DNA of 64,000 nucleotides from CAZCZR01 sp964503455 (GTDB taxonomy: Bacteria > Bacillota > Clostridia > UBA1381). Every line of letters starts with the position of its first letter. Positions within the stretch are counted from its first letter, which is position 1. A program made the position numbers and the translations under genes. The stretch lies in NCBI GenBank assembly GCA_964503455.1, contig CAZCZR010000001.1, positions 28,888 through 92,887 of the forward strand, given 5' to 3'. This document shows, piece by piece, positions 46,460 through 54,858 of the stretch. Below the pieces are notes generated by a model. That model saw only the letters and a list, made by a program, of their open reading frames with translations, was not told where the DNA came from and made no database searches.

Positions 46460-47343
46460 TACTTATCACTTACCATTTCCTTAAGAGATGCGGCAAGTCC
46501 TGCCACGCCCTGTATATCCGAAGGGATAATTATCTTTGTAGCCTTACCGTCCGCTGCCTTTTCAAAGCTTTCGAGCGCCTTCATTGAAATATAAGCCTTG
46601 GACGGATTTGCCTCGTTTATTCTCTTTATACCCTCAGCAACGGCTGTCTGCACCGTAAGGATAGCCTCGGCTTCGCCCTCCGCCTCTTTGATAGCGGACT
46701 GCTTTTTAGCCTCTGCGCGAAGAATAGCCGATTCCTTTTCGCCTTCCGCCATAAGGATAGCTGACTTCTTTTCACCCTCTGCGCGGAGTATGGATTCGCG
46801 TCTTTCACGCTCTGCTTTCATCTGCTTCTCCATGGCGTCCTGTATCTCGCGCGGAGGAAGAATGTTTTTAAGCTCCACTCTGCCTATCTTGATGCCCCAT
46901 GCATCGGTAGCTTCATCGAGTATCGAGCGCATTTTCGTGTTTATAGTATCTCTTGAAGTAAGCGTTTCGTCAAGCTCCAACTCGCCTATGATGTTACGAA
47001 GAGTTGTCGCCGTAAGATTTTCTATAGCCATCATCGGGCGCTCAACGCCATAGGTGTACAGCTTTGGATCGGTGATCTGATAATAGATTACCGTATCGAT
47101 CTGCATGGTCACGTTATCCTTTGTGATAACGGGCTGCGGCGGAAAGTCCGCTACGTGTTCTTTAAGGCTTACTTTTTTTGAAATCCTGTCAACGAAAGGC
47201 ACTTTAATGTGTATGCCTACTCCCCACGTCTGATAATATCCGCCCAGACGTTCTATAATATAAGCGTGTGCCTGCGGAACTATTTTGATATTTGACAGTA
47301 CAAGTATTATTATCAAAACCAATAAAATCAACAGAATATACAT
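46459..47343 (-). CDS. SPFH/band 7 (stomatin-like) protein
   Basis: A 294-residue membrane-associated protein: one N-terminal membrane segment (residues 2-19), then the SPFH domain (PQAHAYIIERLGGYYQTW, followed by GVGIHIKVPFVDR), and a long Glu/Ala/Lys coiled coil (ERRESILRAEGEKKSAILMA) that drives oligomerisation. This is the slipin/QmcA branch, which forms ring-like scaffolds that organise membrane microdomains and commonly pairs with NfeD proteins. Here an NfeD gene lies immediately upstream, 12 bases away, on the same strand. Confidence 0.93.
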   Translation of the reverse strand: MYILLILLVLIIILVLSNIKIVPQAHAYIIERLGGYYQTWGVGIHIKVPFVDRISKKVSLKEHVADFPPQPVITKDNVTMQIDTVIYYQITDPKLYTYGVERPMMAIENLTATTLRNIIGELELDETLTSRDTINTKMRSILDEATDAWGIKIGRVELKNILPPREIQDAMEKQMKAERERRESILRAEGEKKSAILMAEGEKESAILRAEAKKQSAIKEAEGEAEAILTVQTAVAEGIKRINEANPSKAYISMKALESFEKAADGKATKIIIPSDIQGVAGLAASLKEMVSDK

Positions 47344-47355
47344 TTTTTCTCTCCT

Positions 47356-48006
47356 TTAATTAATGTCTGCTTTTTTTCTGACTATGAGCTTTACGCCGTC
47401 AATTTTTTCGATAACGGGCTTTTCGCCCGCAGGTATGGGTTTATTGTCGTAGCTTCTGGCTGTCCAGTACATACCGTTCACTTTGACCTGACCTTTGGCG
47501 TTTATATTGTCAATGTCCTCGGTCACAAGCGCTGTCTTACCAATAAGACCGTCAGCATTGGTGTATTCGCGTTTGCCTTTTGTGAGCTTTTTCACTATAG
47601 GGCGTGTAACGGCAAGCATTACTATGGAAACTGCGATTGCCGCTATAAGCTGAGCGATAGGTTTCTCGCCCGCAAGACACATCAAAAGTCCTGCCACCGC
47701 ACCGACCGCAAACCATATCGATACAAGCTGATACGTCAAAATCTCAAGCACTGCAAGAACTACTACGGCTATAAGCCAGTAAATACTGTTCATATCTGTA
47801 ATGCTTCCAACCTCCTTTCCCATCGGCATTGCGGCAAATGCGCTTATGCTCATTATAACAATGCACGCTGCGCATATGGCGACAGCCGAAAACCTTTTTC
47901 CCGAAGTTTTTTTCTTTACGGACTGCGTTTCGTTTTCGAGTCGTTGTTCGATCTTCTTTTTCAGATCTTTATCGGCGGTAATGTTGTCAAACAGACGATC
48001 ATACAT
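47356..48006 (-). CDS. NfeD-family membrane protein with anti-sigma-like N-terminal segment
   Basis: A 216-residue protein in three parts. Residues 1-42 are cytoplasmic (YDRLFDNITADKDLKKKIEQ) and, with the first helix (about 43-63, AVAICAACIVIMSIS), resemble the start of clostridial anti-sigma factors. Three closely spaced helices (about 73-140, IYWLIAVVVLAVLEIL) form the NfeD membrane part. Residues from about 150 form the OB-fold NfeD domain (DGLIGKTALVTEDI, then GQVKVNGMYWTARS), which binds SPFH partners. The ATG at 48006 lies inside the end of the ECF sigma gene (8-base overlap). I infer that the N-terminus holds the sigma factor at the membrane. Confidence 0.85.
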   Translation of the reverse strand: MYDRLFDNITADKDLKKKIEQRLENETQSVKKKTSGKRFSAVAICAACIVIMSISAFAAMPMGKEVGSITDMNSIYWLIAVVVLAVLEILTYQLVSIWFAVGAVAGLLMCLAGEKPIAQLIAAIAVSIVMLAVTRPIVKKLTKGKREYTNADGLIGKTALVTEDIDNINAKGQVKVNGMYWTARSYDNKPIPAGEKPVIEKIDGVKLIVRKKADIN

Positions 48007-48490
48007 GAGAAAAACCTCCTTCGTTTATTAGTCTGCACAGAATCCCGCGTCCGCGTGCAAGCTGCGACCTGACAGTGCCTTCGCGGATATTCAGCATACG
48101 CGCTATCTCAATAGAGCTGTAGCCCTCATAGTAATAGAGATATATGACTATGCGGTACTTTGGCGGCAGACGCATAATATCATCCATAAGTCGTATATCA
48201 TCATCGCAGGTGCAGTATTGATAAACGTCACATTCAGATATTGGAACGCGTTTTGCCCATCTGCTTTTTAAAAGGTCTTTGCAGGTATTGACGGTCATGC
48301 GTATAAGGTAAGCCTTTTCATGATCGCAGTCGTAAAACTGCGGATCGTTTTCAAACAGCTTCACAAATACATCGGATACAATATCCTCGGCATCGCTTTT
48401 ATTTTTTGAGTAAGACAGAGCGAGACGAAATATCATATCGGCGTACTTATCATACATATCCGAAAAATACTGCCTCTGTTCGGCGGTCAT
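47999..48490 (-). CDS. ECF-type RNA polymerase sigma factor
   Basis: A 163-residue sigma-70 family protein. Region 2 (YADMIFRLALSYSKNKSDAE, then DIVSDVFVKLFE) binds core polymerase and the -10 element; region 4 (LPPKYRIVIYLYYYEGYSSI, then EIARMLNIREGTVRSQLARG) is the -35-binding helix-turn-helix. The frame extends to 48574, but GGAGAAC before the ATG at 48490 fixes the start. Overlap with the NfeD gene gives coupled synthesis, as usual for a sigma and its anti-sigma. In Bacillus, SigW controls NfeD-flotillin genes from a distance; here they are in one operon. A minus-strand TATAAT lies at 48566-48571, without a clear -35. Confidence 0.92.
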   Translation of the reverse strand: MTAEQRQYFSDMYDKYADMIFRLALSYSKNKSDAEDIVSDVFVKLFENDPQFYDCDHEKAYLIRMTVNTCKDLLKSRWAKRVPISECDVYQYCTCDDDIRLMDDIMRLPPKYRIVIYLYYYEGYSSIEIARMLNIREGTVRSQLARGRGILCRLINEGGFSHV

Positions 48491-48671
48491 ATATTTTTGT
48501 TCTCCTTCCCTATTTCTTTTCTGCGCTTTCTGTAATAAAAACGATTCTGAAAGCTGAAATGCTGCATTATACATATAAAAAAATTATTTTTGTTTATATT
48601 TTATCATAACCTAGCCTTTTTTGCAATAGATATTTATAAAAAATTCATAAATATGAAATAAGAAAATACTA

Positions 48672-48700
48672 TTGCATTTTAATATTCTATAATATATAAT
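48672..48700 (+). promoter_or_regulatory. Promoter of the alpha-galactosidase-rhodanese gene
   Basis: TTGCAT (48672-48677), 17 bases and TATAAT (48695-48700), 39 bases before the ATG; divergent from the ECF sigma operon. Confidence 0.75.
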
Positions 48701-48739
48701 TAATACAGTAAAAAATTATACTCCGGAAAGGACACGGTT

Positions 48740-50227
48740 ATGGAGAAAAAAACGTTGTACAGAAAAACACCTATAATGGGTTGGGCATCGTGGAATTGTT
48801 TTCGCACGAATATAAGCGAGGATGTGATAAAGGAACAGATCGATGCTCTGATTTCTACGGGTCTTGCGGAATACGGATATGAGTACGTCAATATAGATGA
48901 CGGCTTTTTCGGAGGCAGAGACTCGTCCGGGAGGCTTCAAATACATAAAACACGTTTCCCTAACGGCATAAAAGTGATTGCCGATTATGCTCACAAATGC
49001 GGACTTAAAGCGGGAATATATGCCGAAGGCGGTGACAAGACCTGCGGCTATTACTATGACGCGGAGGGTGAAAACGGATGCGATGTAGGATTATACGGCC
49101 ACGAAAAGCAGGACCTTGAGATGTATCTTGACGAGTTTGGCTTTGATTTTATAAAGGTGGACTGGTGCGGAGGAGTCCGTCTTGGACTTGATGAGCGGGA
49201 GCAGTATTCGAAAATAGGCGCTATTATTGATGATATACGCCGCCGCACAGGAAGGTGTATAGTTTACAATATTTGCCGTTGGCAGTTTCCGGGTGCGTGG
49301 GCGGCTGAAATTGCCGACTCATGGAGAACGGGTGCGGATATAACGCCTGACTTTGAGTCGGTACTGCATCAGATAGACAATATCAAGCCTTTGGCAAAGT
49401 ACTGTTCGCCCGGGCACGTGAACGACCCTGATATGATGCAGCTCGGCAACGGCATGAGCTTTGTCGAGGAAAAGACGCATTTTATAATGTGGTGTATGGC
49501 GTCTGCGCCGCTTGTGATAGGCTGTGACCTGACCAAGATCTCTCCCGCAACTCTCTCAATACTGAAAAACAAGGAGCTTATTGCCATCAATCAGGATAAA
49601 GCGTGTATTCAGGCGTTTGTAGTCAAAGAGCTGCGCTCAGATACAGGAGAGCTTTTGGGTGAAGTATGGATAAAGGATCTCGGCTGCAAAAACTCACCTG
49701 AAAAAGCTGTGGTGCTTTTAAACAGGTCCTCTTCCCCGCTGAATATTTCGGTTTCATTTGAAGATGCCGGTCTTTTTGGAAAAATACTTTCTCAAAGAGA
49801 TATTTGGCTTCATGAAGAGCTGCCTGTGGAGAAAACGATTTCTAAAACGGTCGGAGCGCATGATACGGCTGTATTTCGGATAAAGAGCGAATACGCAGCG
49901 GAGGTCAAGGACATAAATGCCGTATCCGACGATATAGCACCGCCGTCAGCAAGAATGATAGACAAAGCGGATGCGCTCAGACTTGCTGCAGACGGAGCAT
50001 ATCTTGTTGACGTGCGCACAAAGGAAGAATATGCTGCCGGTCATCCGGACGGAGCCGTGAATCTTCCCTACAGCGACATACACGCCATAGCCGAGCGCTT
50101 TTTGCCCGATAAGAATAAAACCGTAATAGTATACTGCTCAACCGGAAAACGAAGTGATCAGGCGAGATCAAGTCTGGAATGTCTGGGATACAAGGATATA
50201 CGCTGTATGGTATGGGAAAATTTATAA
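48740..50227 (+). CDS. GH27 alpha-galactosidase-like glycosidase fused to a C-terminal rhodanese domain
   Basis: A 495-residue cytoplasmic protein (no signal peptide). Residues 8 to about 285 form a GH27/clan D TIM barrel: TPIMGWASWNCF, YEYVNIDDGFF, the probable nucleophile Asp141 in FIKVDWCGG and acid/base Asp200 in SWRTGADI. A beta-sandwich follows to about 390. From about 405 a rhodanese domain begins (ADGAYLVDVRTKEEYAAGHP) with the active-site loop VIVYCSTGKRSD (Cys466), able to carry a persulfide. Fusion of a glycosidase with a sulfur-transfer domain is unusual; the link between their activities is unknown. GGAAAGGA precedes ATG 48740. It has its own promoter and terminator. Confidence 0.9.
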   Translation: MEKKTLYRKTPIMGWASWNCFRTNISEDVIKEQIDALISTGLAEYGYEYVNIDDGFFGGRDSSGRLQIHKTRFPNGIKVIADYAHKCGLKAGIYAEGGDKTCGYYYDAEGENGCDVGLYGHEKQDLEMYLDEFGFDFIKVDWCGGVRLGLDEREQYSKIGAIIDDIRRRTGRCIVYNICRWQFPGAWAAEIADSWRTGADITPDFESVLHQIDNIKPLAKYCSPGHVNDPDMMQLGNGMSFVEEKTHFIMWCMASAPLVIGCDLTKISPATLSILKNKELIAINQDKACIQAFVVKELRSDTGELLGEVWIKDLGCKNSPEKAVVLLNRSSSPLNISVSFEDAGLFGKILSQRDIWLHEELPVEKTISKTVGAHDTAVFRIKSEYAAEVKDINAVSDDIAPPSARMIDKADALRLAADGAYLVDVRTKEEYAAGHPDGAVNLPYSDIHAIAERFLPDKNKTVIVYCSTGKRSDQARSSLECLGYKDIRCMVWENL

Positions 50228-50238
50228 AAATATAACAA

Positions 50239-50284
50239 TAACACCGCGCACGGCATTATAAAGCTGTTCGCGGTGTTATTTTGG
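50239..50284 (+). terminator. Intrinsic terminator of the GH27-rhodanese gene
   Basis: TAACACCGCG (50239-50248) pairs with CGCGGTGTTA (50269-50278), followed by TTTT. Its tail touches the 3' end of the convergent tRNA gene. Confidence 0.85.
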
Positions 50285-50358
50285 TACAGACGGCGGGATT
50301 CGAACCCGCGGTCTCAGGAGTCGGAGTCCTGCACTCTATCCGGCTGAGCTACGCCTGC
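50282..50358 (-). tRNA. tRNA-Arg (anticodon CCG)
   Basis: On the minus strand a full cloverleaf is readable: acceptor GCAGGCG/CGTCTGT (two G-U pairs), D stem GCTC/GAGT, anticodon stem CAGGA/TCCTG with loop CTCCGAC (anticodon CCG, reads CGG), T stem GCGGG/CCCGC with TTCGAAT, and an encoded CCA. It lies 54 bases downstream of tyrS on the same strand and may share its transcript. Confidence 0.96.
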
Positions 50359-50412
50359 ATATCACCGGAGTCTGTATGTTTTGCTCCGGTATAATTTTAA
50401 TGAATTTAAAAG

Positions 50413-51630
50413 CTATAAAGTAACACGGTGGTACTTCTTTTTGCCCTTTTTGATTATCATGCTGCCGTCTTTGAACATATCCTCTGTCACAACGGCGTTG
50501 GGGTCGGTCGCTTTTTCATCGTTGATTGACAGACCGTTTTGCTGTATAAGACGTCTTGCCTCTCCTTTGGAAGGAACGAGCTTTGTTAAAAGAAGCATAT
50601 CAAGCAGTCCCATACCAACGGCATCGGGAATATTTGTTGTGGGCATATCATCAGACACATCACCGCTGCCGAATACAGCCTCGGCTGTCTTTTTGCATTT
50701 TTCGGCTTCATCTTCCCCATGCACGAGCTTGGTTACCTCGTATGCAAGACGGCGCTTCGCTTCGTTAAGCTCTCTGCCCTCCCAATTAGCCATTTCGTTT
50801 ATCTCCTCCATGGGTACAAACGTGAGCAGCTTAAGGCAATTTATAACATCGGCGTCCTGAACATTCACCCAATACTGATAAAAATCGTAGGGCGTTGTCT
50901 TTGCCGGATCAAGCCATATGGCACCGCCGGCTGTCTTGCCCATTTTCTTGCCTTCGCTTGTGGTAAGAAGCGTAAATGTCATGCCATATACCTGTTTTTG
51001 ATCCTTTCTTCGGCAAAGGTCAATACCGCCTAAAATATTGCTCCATTGGTCATCGCCGCCAAGCTCCATTTTACAGCCGTACTTCCTTGAGAGCATCAAA
51101 AAATCATAGCTTTGCATCAGCATATAGTTAAACTCAAGGAAGGAAAGTCCCTTTTCAAGTCTTTGCTTGAAACATTCGGCCGTAAGCATTTTGTTTACCG
51201 AGAAGCACGTGCCTATATCTCTTAAAAAATCAATATAATTGAGATCTAAAAGCCAGTCGGCGTTGTTGACCATGATCGCTTTTCCGTCGGAAAAGTCCAC
51301 TACGCTTGAAAGCTGCTTTTTGAAACATTCGCAGTTATGCTCGATAATTTCCTTAGTCATCATCTGGCGCATATCCGTCCTGCCTGTAGGATCGCCGACA
51401 AATCCGGTGCCTCCGCCGACAAGAGCAATGGGTCTGTGTCCGTAATCCTGCATATGCTTCATAACAACCATCTGCAAAAAATGACCTACGTGCAAGCTGT
51501 CCGCCGTCGGGTCGAAGCCTATATAAAATGTGACCTTCTCCCTGCCGAGAAGCTCTCTTATTTCCTTGTCATGCGTGGTCTGTGCTATAAGACCGCGCTC
51601 CTTTAAAACGTCATATACATTTCCGTTCAT
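50413..51630 (-). CDS. tyrS: Tyrosyl-tRNA synthetase
   Basis: A 405-residue class I synthetase. The HIGH motif appears as SLHVGHFLQ, the KMSKS loop as [11 protein letters not shown], and tyrosine specificity residues lie in [15 protein letters not shown] and [21 protein letters not shown] (given here in two parts: [12 protein letters not shown] and KMELGGDDQ). The C-terminal S4 RNA-binding domain (about 340-405, [19 protein letters not shown]) recognises the tRNA. Length is typical. The start has GGAGGACAACAA upstream. It uses its own promoter at 51692-51720 and no T-box is present, unlike thrS. Confidence 0.97.
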   Translation of the reverse strand: MNGNVYDVLKERGLIAQTTHDKEIRELLGREKVTFYIGFDPTADSLHVGHFLQMVVMKHMQDYGHRPIALVGGGTGFVGDPTGRTDMRQMMTKEIIEHNCECFKKQLSSVVDFSDGKAIMVNNADWLLDLNYIDFLRDIGTCFSVNKMLTAECFKQRLEKGLSFLEFNYMLMQSYDFLMLSRKYGCKMELGGDDQWSNILGGIDLCRRKDQKQVYGMTFTLLTTSEGKKMGKTAGGAIWLDPAKTTPYDFYQYWVNVQDADVINCLKLLTFVPMEEINEMANWEGRELNEAKRRLAYEVTKLVHGEDEAEKCKKTAEAVFGSGDVSDDMPTTNIPDAVGMGLLDMLLLTKLVPSKGEARRLIQQNGLSINDEKATDPNAVVTEDMFKDGSMIIKKGKKKYHRVTL

Positions 51631-51691
51631 TTGTTGTCCTCCAAAAAATATATTGAGCGGTTTCTTGATATGAAAACACTCATATTTTACA

Positions 51692-51720
51692 ATTATACAC
51701 TATATTTTCCGAAAATGCAA
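51692..51720 (-). promoter_or_regulatory. Promoter of tyrS
   Basis: On the minus strand TTGCAT (51715-51720), 17 bases and TATAAT (51692-51697). Confidence 0.8.
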
Positions 51721-51740
51721 TAGCTTTTTAGAAATTTCCC

Positions 51741-53159
51741 TTAGAATCTGAAGTCGCGGCTGCCGTTGGCTATATCGTAAATATGCTGTCTGGCAACCTC
51801 TCTTACCTTTTCTTTGGGTATATTTTCAAGCTCTTTGGCGATAAGCGCATCGCCTTTTGCCTTTGTTTCGGGAGAAGCATAGTCCTCAAGATATTCCTTC
51901 AGCGTCATAAGCGCGTTGGGGTGACAGCAGTTTTGTATCTGACCGGCCTTGCAAAGGCTCATAAAGCGGTCGCCTGTTCTTCCCTCTCTGTAACACGCTG
52001 TGCAGAAACTGGGTATATATCCAAGATCCATAAGCCATGAAATCACCTCGTCGAGAGTTCTGTTATCATTAACGTCAAACTGCGATGTATCCTCCTCGTC
52101 CGGCTCTGGCTCGCAATAGCCGCCTACACTCGTTTTCGAGGCGCCGCTTATCTGCGATATACCGAGATCAAGCACCTTTTCACGGGTTTTGCGCGATTCT
52201 CTTGTTGATATAATCATGCCGGTATACGGAACGGCGATCCTTATTACGGCGACTATCTTTTGGAAAATCTCGTCTGAAACAGCGTCCGCAAAATCTTCGG
52301 GATCAATATCATCCGCCGGTCTTATTCTTGGAACGCTTATCGTATGCGGACCGACTCCGAACACAGCCTCCAGATGCTCCGCGTGCATAAGCAGTCCCAC
52401 AAAATCATACTTGTACATGGTAAGTCCGAACAGAACGCCCATTCCCACATCATCTATGCCGCCTTCCTGCGCACGGTCCATAGCCTCTGTATGATACGCG
52501 TAATCATGCTTGGGTCCGGTTGGGTGAAGCGCCTCGTAATTTTTCTTGTTGTAGGTCTCCTGAAAAAGAATATATGTTCCTATACCGGCTTCCTTGAGTT
52601 TTTTGTAGTTTTCAACGCTGGTGGCGGCTATGTTTACATTTACGCGTCTGATAGCGCCGTTTTTATGCTTGATGGAATATATGGTTTTAATGCTTTCGAG
52701 AACATACTCGATAGGATTATTTACAGGGTCCTCGCCTGTTTCCAGAGCAAGCCGTTTGTGGCCCATATCCTGAAGCGCGATAACCTCTTTTTCGATTTCC
52801 TCTTGAGTCAGCTTCTTTCTGGGAATATGTTTGTTCTTATAGTGATAAGGACAGTAAGTGCAGCCGTTCACACAGTAATTGGACAGATACAGCGGCGCAA
52901 ACATAACTATACGGTTGCCGTATAGCTTTTGCTTTATGCGCTTTGCAAGATGGAACATTTCCTCAACGAGATCCGGCTGGTCACATTCAAGCAAAACAGC
53001 CGCCTCACGGTGAGTAAGTCCCTTACAGTCCTCGGCGCGCGCAATAAGCGACTTGATAAGCTCACGGTCTGACTTATGCTTTTCAGCGTATTCGAGTGTG
53101 TCGAGTATTTCCTCGTGACTGATAAATTCCTCGGCTTTCATAGATTTAACATCGTACAT
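51741..53159 (-). CDS. hydG: [FeFe]-hydrogenase maturase HydG (radical SAM tyrosine lyase)
   Basis: A 472-residue radical SAM enzyme that cleaves L-tyrosine to supply CO and cyanide ligands for the hydrogenase H-cluster. The SAM cluster motif is YCVNGCTYCPY (CxxxCxxC). The C-terminal auxiliary-cluster motif CX2CX22C is complete, starting FCTACYREGRTGDRF and ending CCHPNA, which separates HydG from the thiamine enzyme ThiH. ATG 53159 has GAAGG upstream; an in-frame start at 53186 is less likely. HydE, HydF and the hydrogenase are not in the window. It has its own promoter and a long leader. Confidence 0.93.
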   Translation of the reverse strand: MYDVKSMKAEEFISHEEILDTLEYAEKHKSDRELIKSLIARAEDCKGLTHREAAVLLECDQPDLVEEMFHLAKRIKQKLYGNRIVMFAPLYLSNYCVNGCTYCPYHYKNKHIPRKKLTQEEIEKEVIALQDMGHKRLALETGEDPVNNPIEYVLESIKTIYSIKHKNGAIRRVNVNIAATSVENYKKLKEAGIGTYILFQETYNKKNYEALHPTGPKHDYAYHTEAMDRAQEGGIDDVGMGVLFGLTMYKYDFVGLLMHAEHLEAVFGVGPHTISVPRIRPADDIDPEDFADAVSDEIFQKIVAVIRIAVPYTGMIISTRESRKTREKVLDLGISQISGASKTSVGGYCEPEPDEEDTSQFDVNDNRTLDEVISWLMDLGYIPSFCTACYREGRTGDRFMSLCKAGQIQNCCHPNALMTLKEYLEDYASPETKAKGDALIAKELENIPKEKVREVARQHIYDIANGSRDFRF

Positions 53160-53243
53160 TAAAAATGCCTTCTTTCGGTTGTGCACGCCGTCAAAAGCGG
53201 TATGCGGTATTGTTTTATATAATTGGTTTATATGCTATATGAC

Positions 53244-53285
53244 TTGCATTAAGTGATTCATAGCAAAGAAAGCCGCTTAATGCAA
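53244..53285 (-). other. Perfect 10-bp inverted repeat in the hydG leader
   Basis: TTGCATTAAG (53244-53253) and CTTAATGCAA (53276-53285) can form a 10-pair hairpin with a 22-base loop in the untranslated leader of hydG. It has no U-run, so it could be an operator or an RNA structure rather than a terminator. Confidence 0.5.
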
Positions 53286-53346
53286 ACCGATGAATTGAAT
53301 AAGCCCAATAAATAACGCCGAGGACTTACTCAATTCCATATACAGA

Positions 53347-53394
53347 TTATTATACCATATCCGCACCGGAAATTCAATAGTTAATTTCAATATA
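53347..53394 (-). promoter_or_regulatory. Promoter of hydG within a 48-base shared element (copy A)
   Basis: On the minus strand TTGAAT (53372-53377), 17 bases and TATAAT (53349-53354). The surrounding 48 bases match 55831-55878 with about seven differences. The perfectly conserved part is TTGAAATTAACTATTGAA (minus strand), overlapping the -35 box, which looks like a shared regulator site. Confidence 0.7.
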
Positions 53395-53415
53395 CGTTTG
53401 CATCTAAGTAATTTT

Positions 53416-54825
53416 TCATACAGACAGCGTATTTTGATCGTTAACCGGTTGAGCAACAGTTTTCTGTTTATAATTATCCTCACCCTCTGCAGCTGATTTC
53501 AGAAAAATGGTCTTTGTCGTCAGAAGTAAGATTTTAAAATCCAAAAAAAACGAATAATGAGTAATATAAAACAAGTCGTAGTATGTCCTGTCGCGGATAT
53601 ACGTTGAATATCTTCCGTAAACATGGGAAAGACTTGTAAGTCCTGCCTTTACTGCAAAACGGTAGTCATAATTTTCTATTTCAGCTTCAAATTGTTTAAC
53701 AAACACCGGTCTTTCCGGCCTTGGCCCCACAATGCTCATATCACCTTTCAACACGTTCACCAGCTGCGGAAGCTCATCCATCCGGCACATACGCAAAATC
53801 TTCCCGACAGGCGTAATACGGGGGTCGTCTTTTTCGGAAAATTTCGGGCCGCACAATTTCTCGGCGTCCGGTATCATTGTACGAAACTTGTATATTTCAA
53901 ATTCCTTTTTGTTTTTCGTCAGTCTGACTTGCTTATAAAAAACAGGTCCGGGTGATGTGATTTTAATGGCTGCCGAGATAAATGCCATGGGAATACTTGC
54001 AAAAATCAGTCCAATTGACGCAATAATAACATCCATTGTCCTTTTAACCGCCAACTCAATATAAGACAAATTCTTTCTGTGCATATGCAGTGTCAACACA
54101 TCATATAAGCGGACATAATGGGCGCTTGATTTTCCGACATCAATTATTTTAGGCACAATAAACAAGTCTTTATTCAGCTCCGTCGCCTTATTCACCGCCA
54201 AACGATATTGAAATTCAGACAATCCGTCTAAAATGCAAACCGCATTATAACGCGGAAACTGCTCTTCCACAAAATGCTGAAACGCCTCCGTATCCAAATC
54301 ATCCATTCTTTCATACCATGAATCATAATCTTTCAGCACACCGTATTTGATTCTTTTCATTCTGGCGAAATTTTCCGGCGCTGAATCAATAATCAATAAT
54401 TTTGGCTTCCGATAGCGTTTTTGGTTGCTGAATATGCGGTTAAGCAAAAAATCCGCAACAAATATGCCGAAAAATTTAGCTGCCGCTATAATTGCATCGG
54501 CAATTAATTTGATTTGCGATGCAAAGAATATCAAATTTATAATACTGACAATTGCAAATGTGTATATACATGAAAGCGCTGTTATCACACATTTCTCATA
54601 TACATTGGTAGAGGTTATTGTATATTTTTCAAGCAAATACATAAATACAACAGTTATAATGCCGTCAAGTATATAAAGCATTGTCATATTGCGCATACCG
54701 ATCGGTCCGGTTTCCGGTAAAATATAATCAGCTGCCGCCAAAACAACAAAAACTATCAAAAGGTCGAGAAAAAACTCATACCGATGTTCTTTTAAAAAAT
54801 TGCGCACTTTTCGTTCCTTTGACAT
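53416..54825 (-). CDS. Exopolysaccharide polyprenyl glycosylphosphotransferase (initiating sugar transferase)
   Basis: A 469-residue membrane enzyme that starts exopolysaccharide or capsule units by moving a sugar-1-phosphate from a UDP-sugar to undecaprenyl phosphate. Four N-terminal membrane helices (about 15-130) are followed by a soluble CoA-binding-like domain (about 140-250). One more hydrophobic segment (TMDVIIASIGLIFASIP) leads the catalytic sugar-transferase domain with GPVFYKQVRLTKN, EIYKFRTM, RMDELPQLVNVLKGDMS and VGPRPERP. This is the WbaP/CpsE type. It follows a GT2 gene by 33 bases on the same strand. Confidence 0.93.
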   Translation of the reverse strand: MSKERKVRNFLKEHRYEFFLDLLIVFVVLAAADYILPETGPIGMRNMTMLYILDGIITVVFMYLLEKYTITSTNVYEKCVITALSCIYTFAIVSIINLIFFASQIKLIADAIIAAAKFFGIFVADFLLNRIFSNQKRYRKPKLLIIDSAPENFARMKRIKYGVLKDYDSWYERMDDLDTEAFQHFVEEQFPRYNAVCILDGLSEFQYRLAVNKATELNKDLFIVPKIIDVGKSSAHYVRLYDVLTLHMHRKNLSYIELAVKRTMDVIIASIGLIFASIPMAFISAAIKITSPGPVFYKQVRLTKNKKEFEIYKFRTMIPDAEKLCGPKFSEKDDPRITPVGKILRMCRMDELPQLVNVLKGDMSIVGPRPERPVFVKQFEAEIENYDYRFAVKAGLTSLSHVYGRYSTYIRDRTYYDLFYITHYSFFLDFKILLLTTKTIFLKSAAEGEDNYKQKTVAQPVNDQNTLSV

Positions 54826-54858
54826 ATGAATTCTTCTTTCTTTAGAATAAATGTAGTT

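Noticed and set aside
51631..51740. T-box in front of tyrS
   Set aside because: Only about 110 bases separate hydG and tyrS, with a plain promoter and no AGGGUGGAACCGCG-like sequence.
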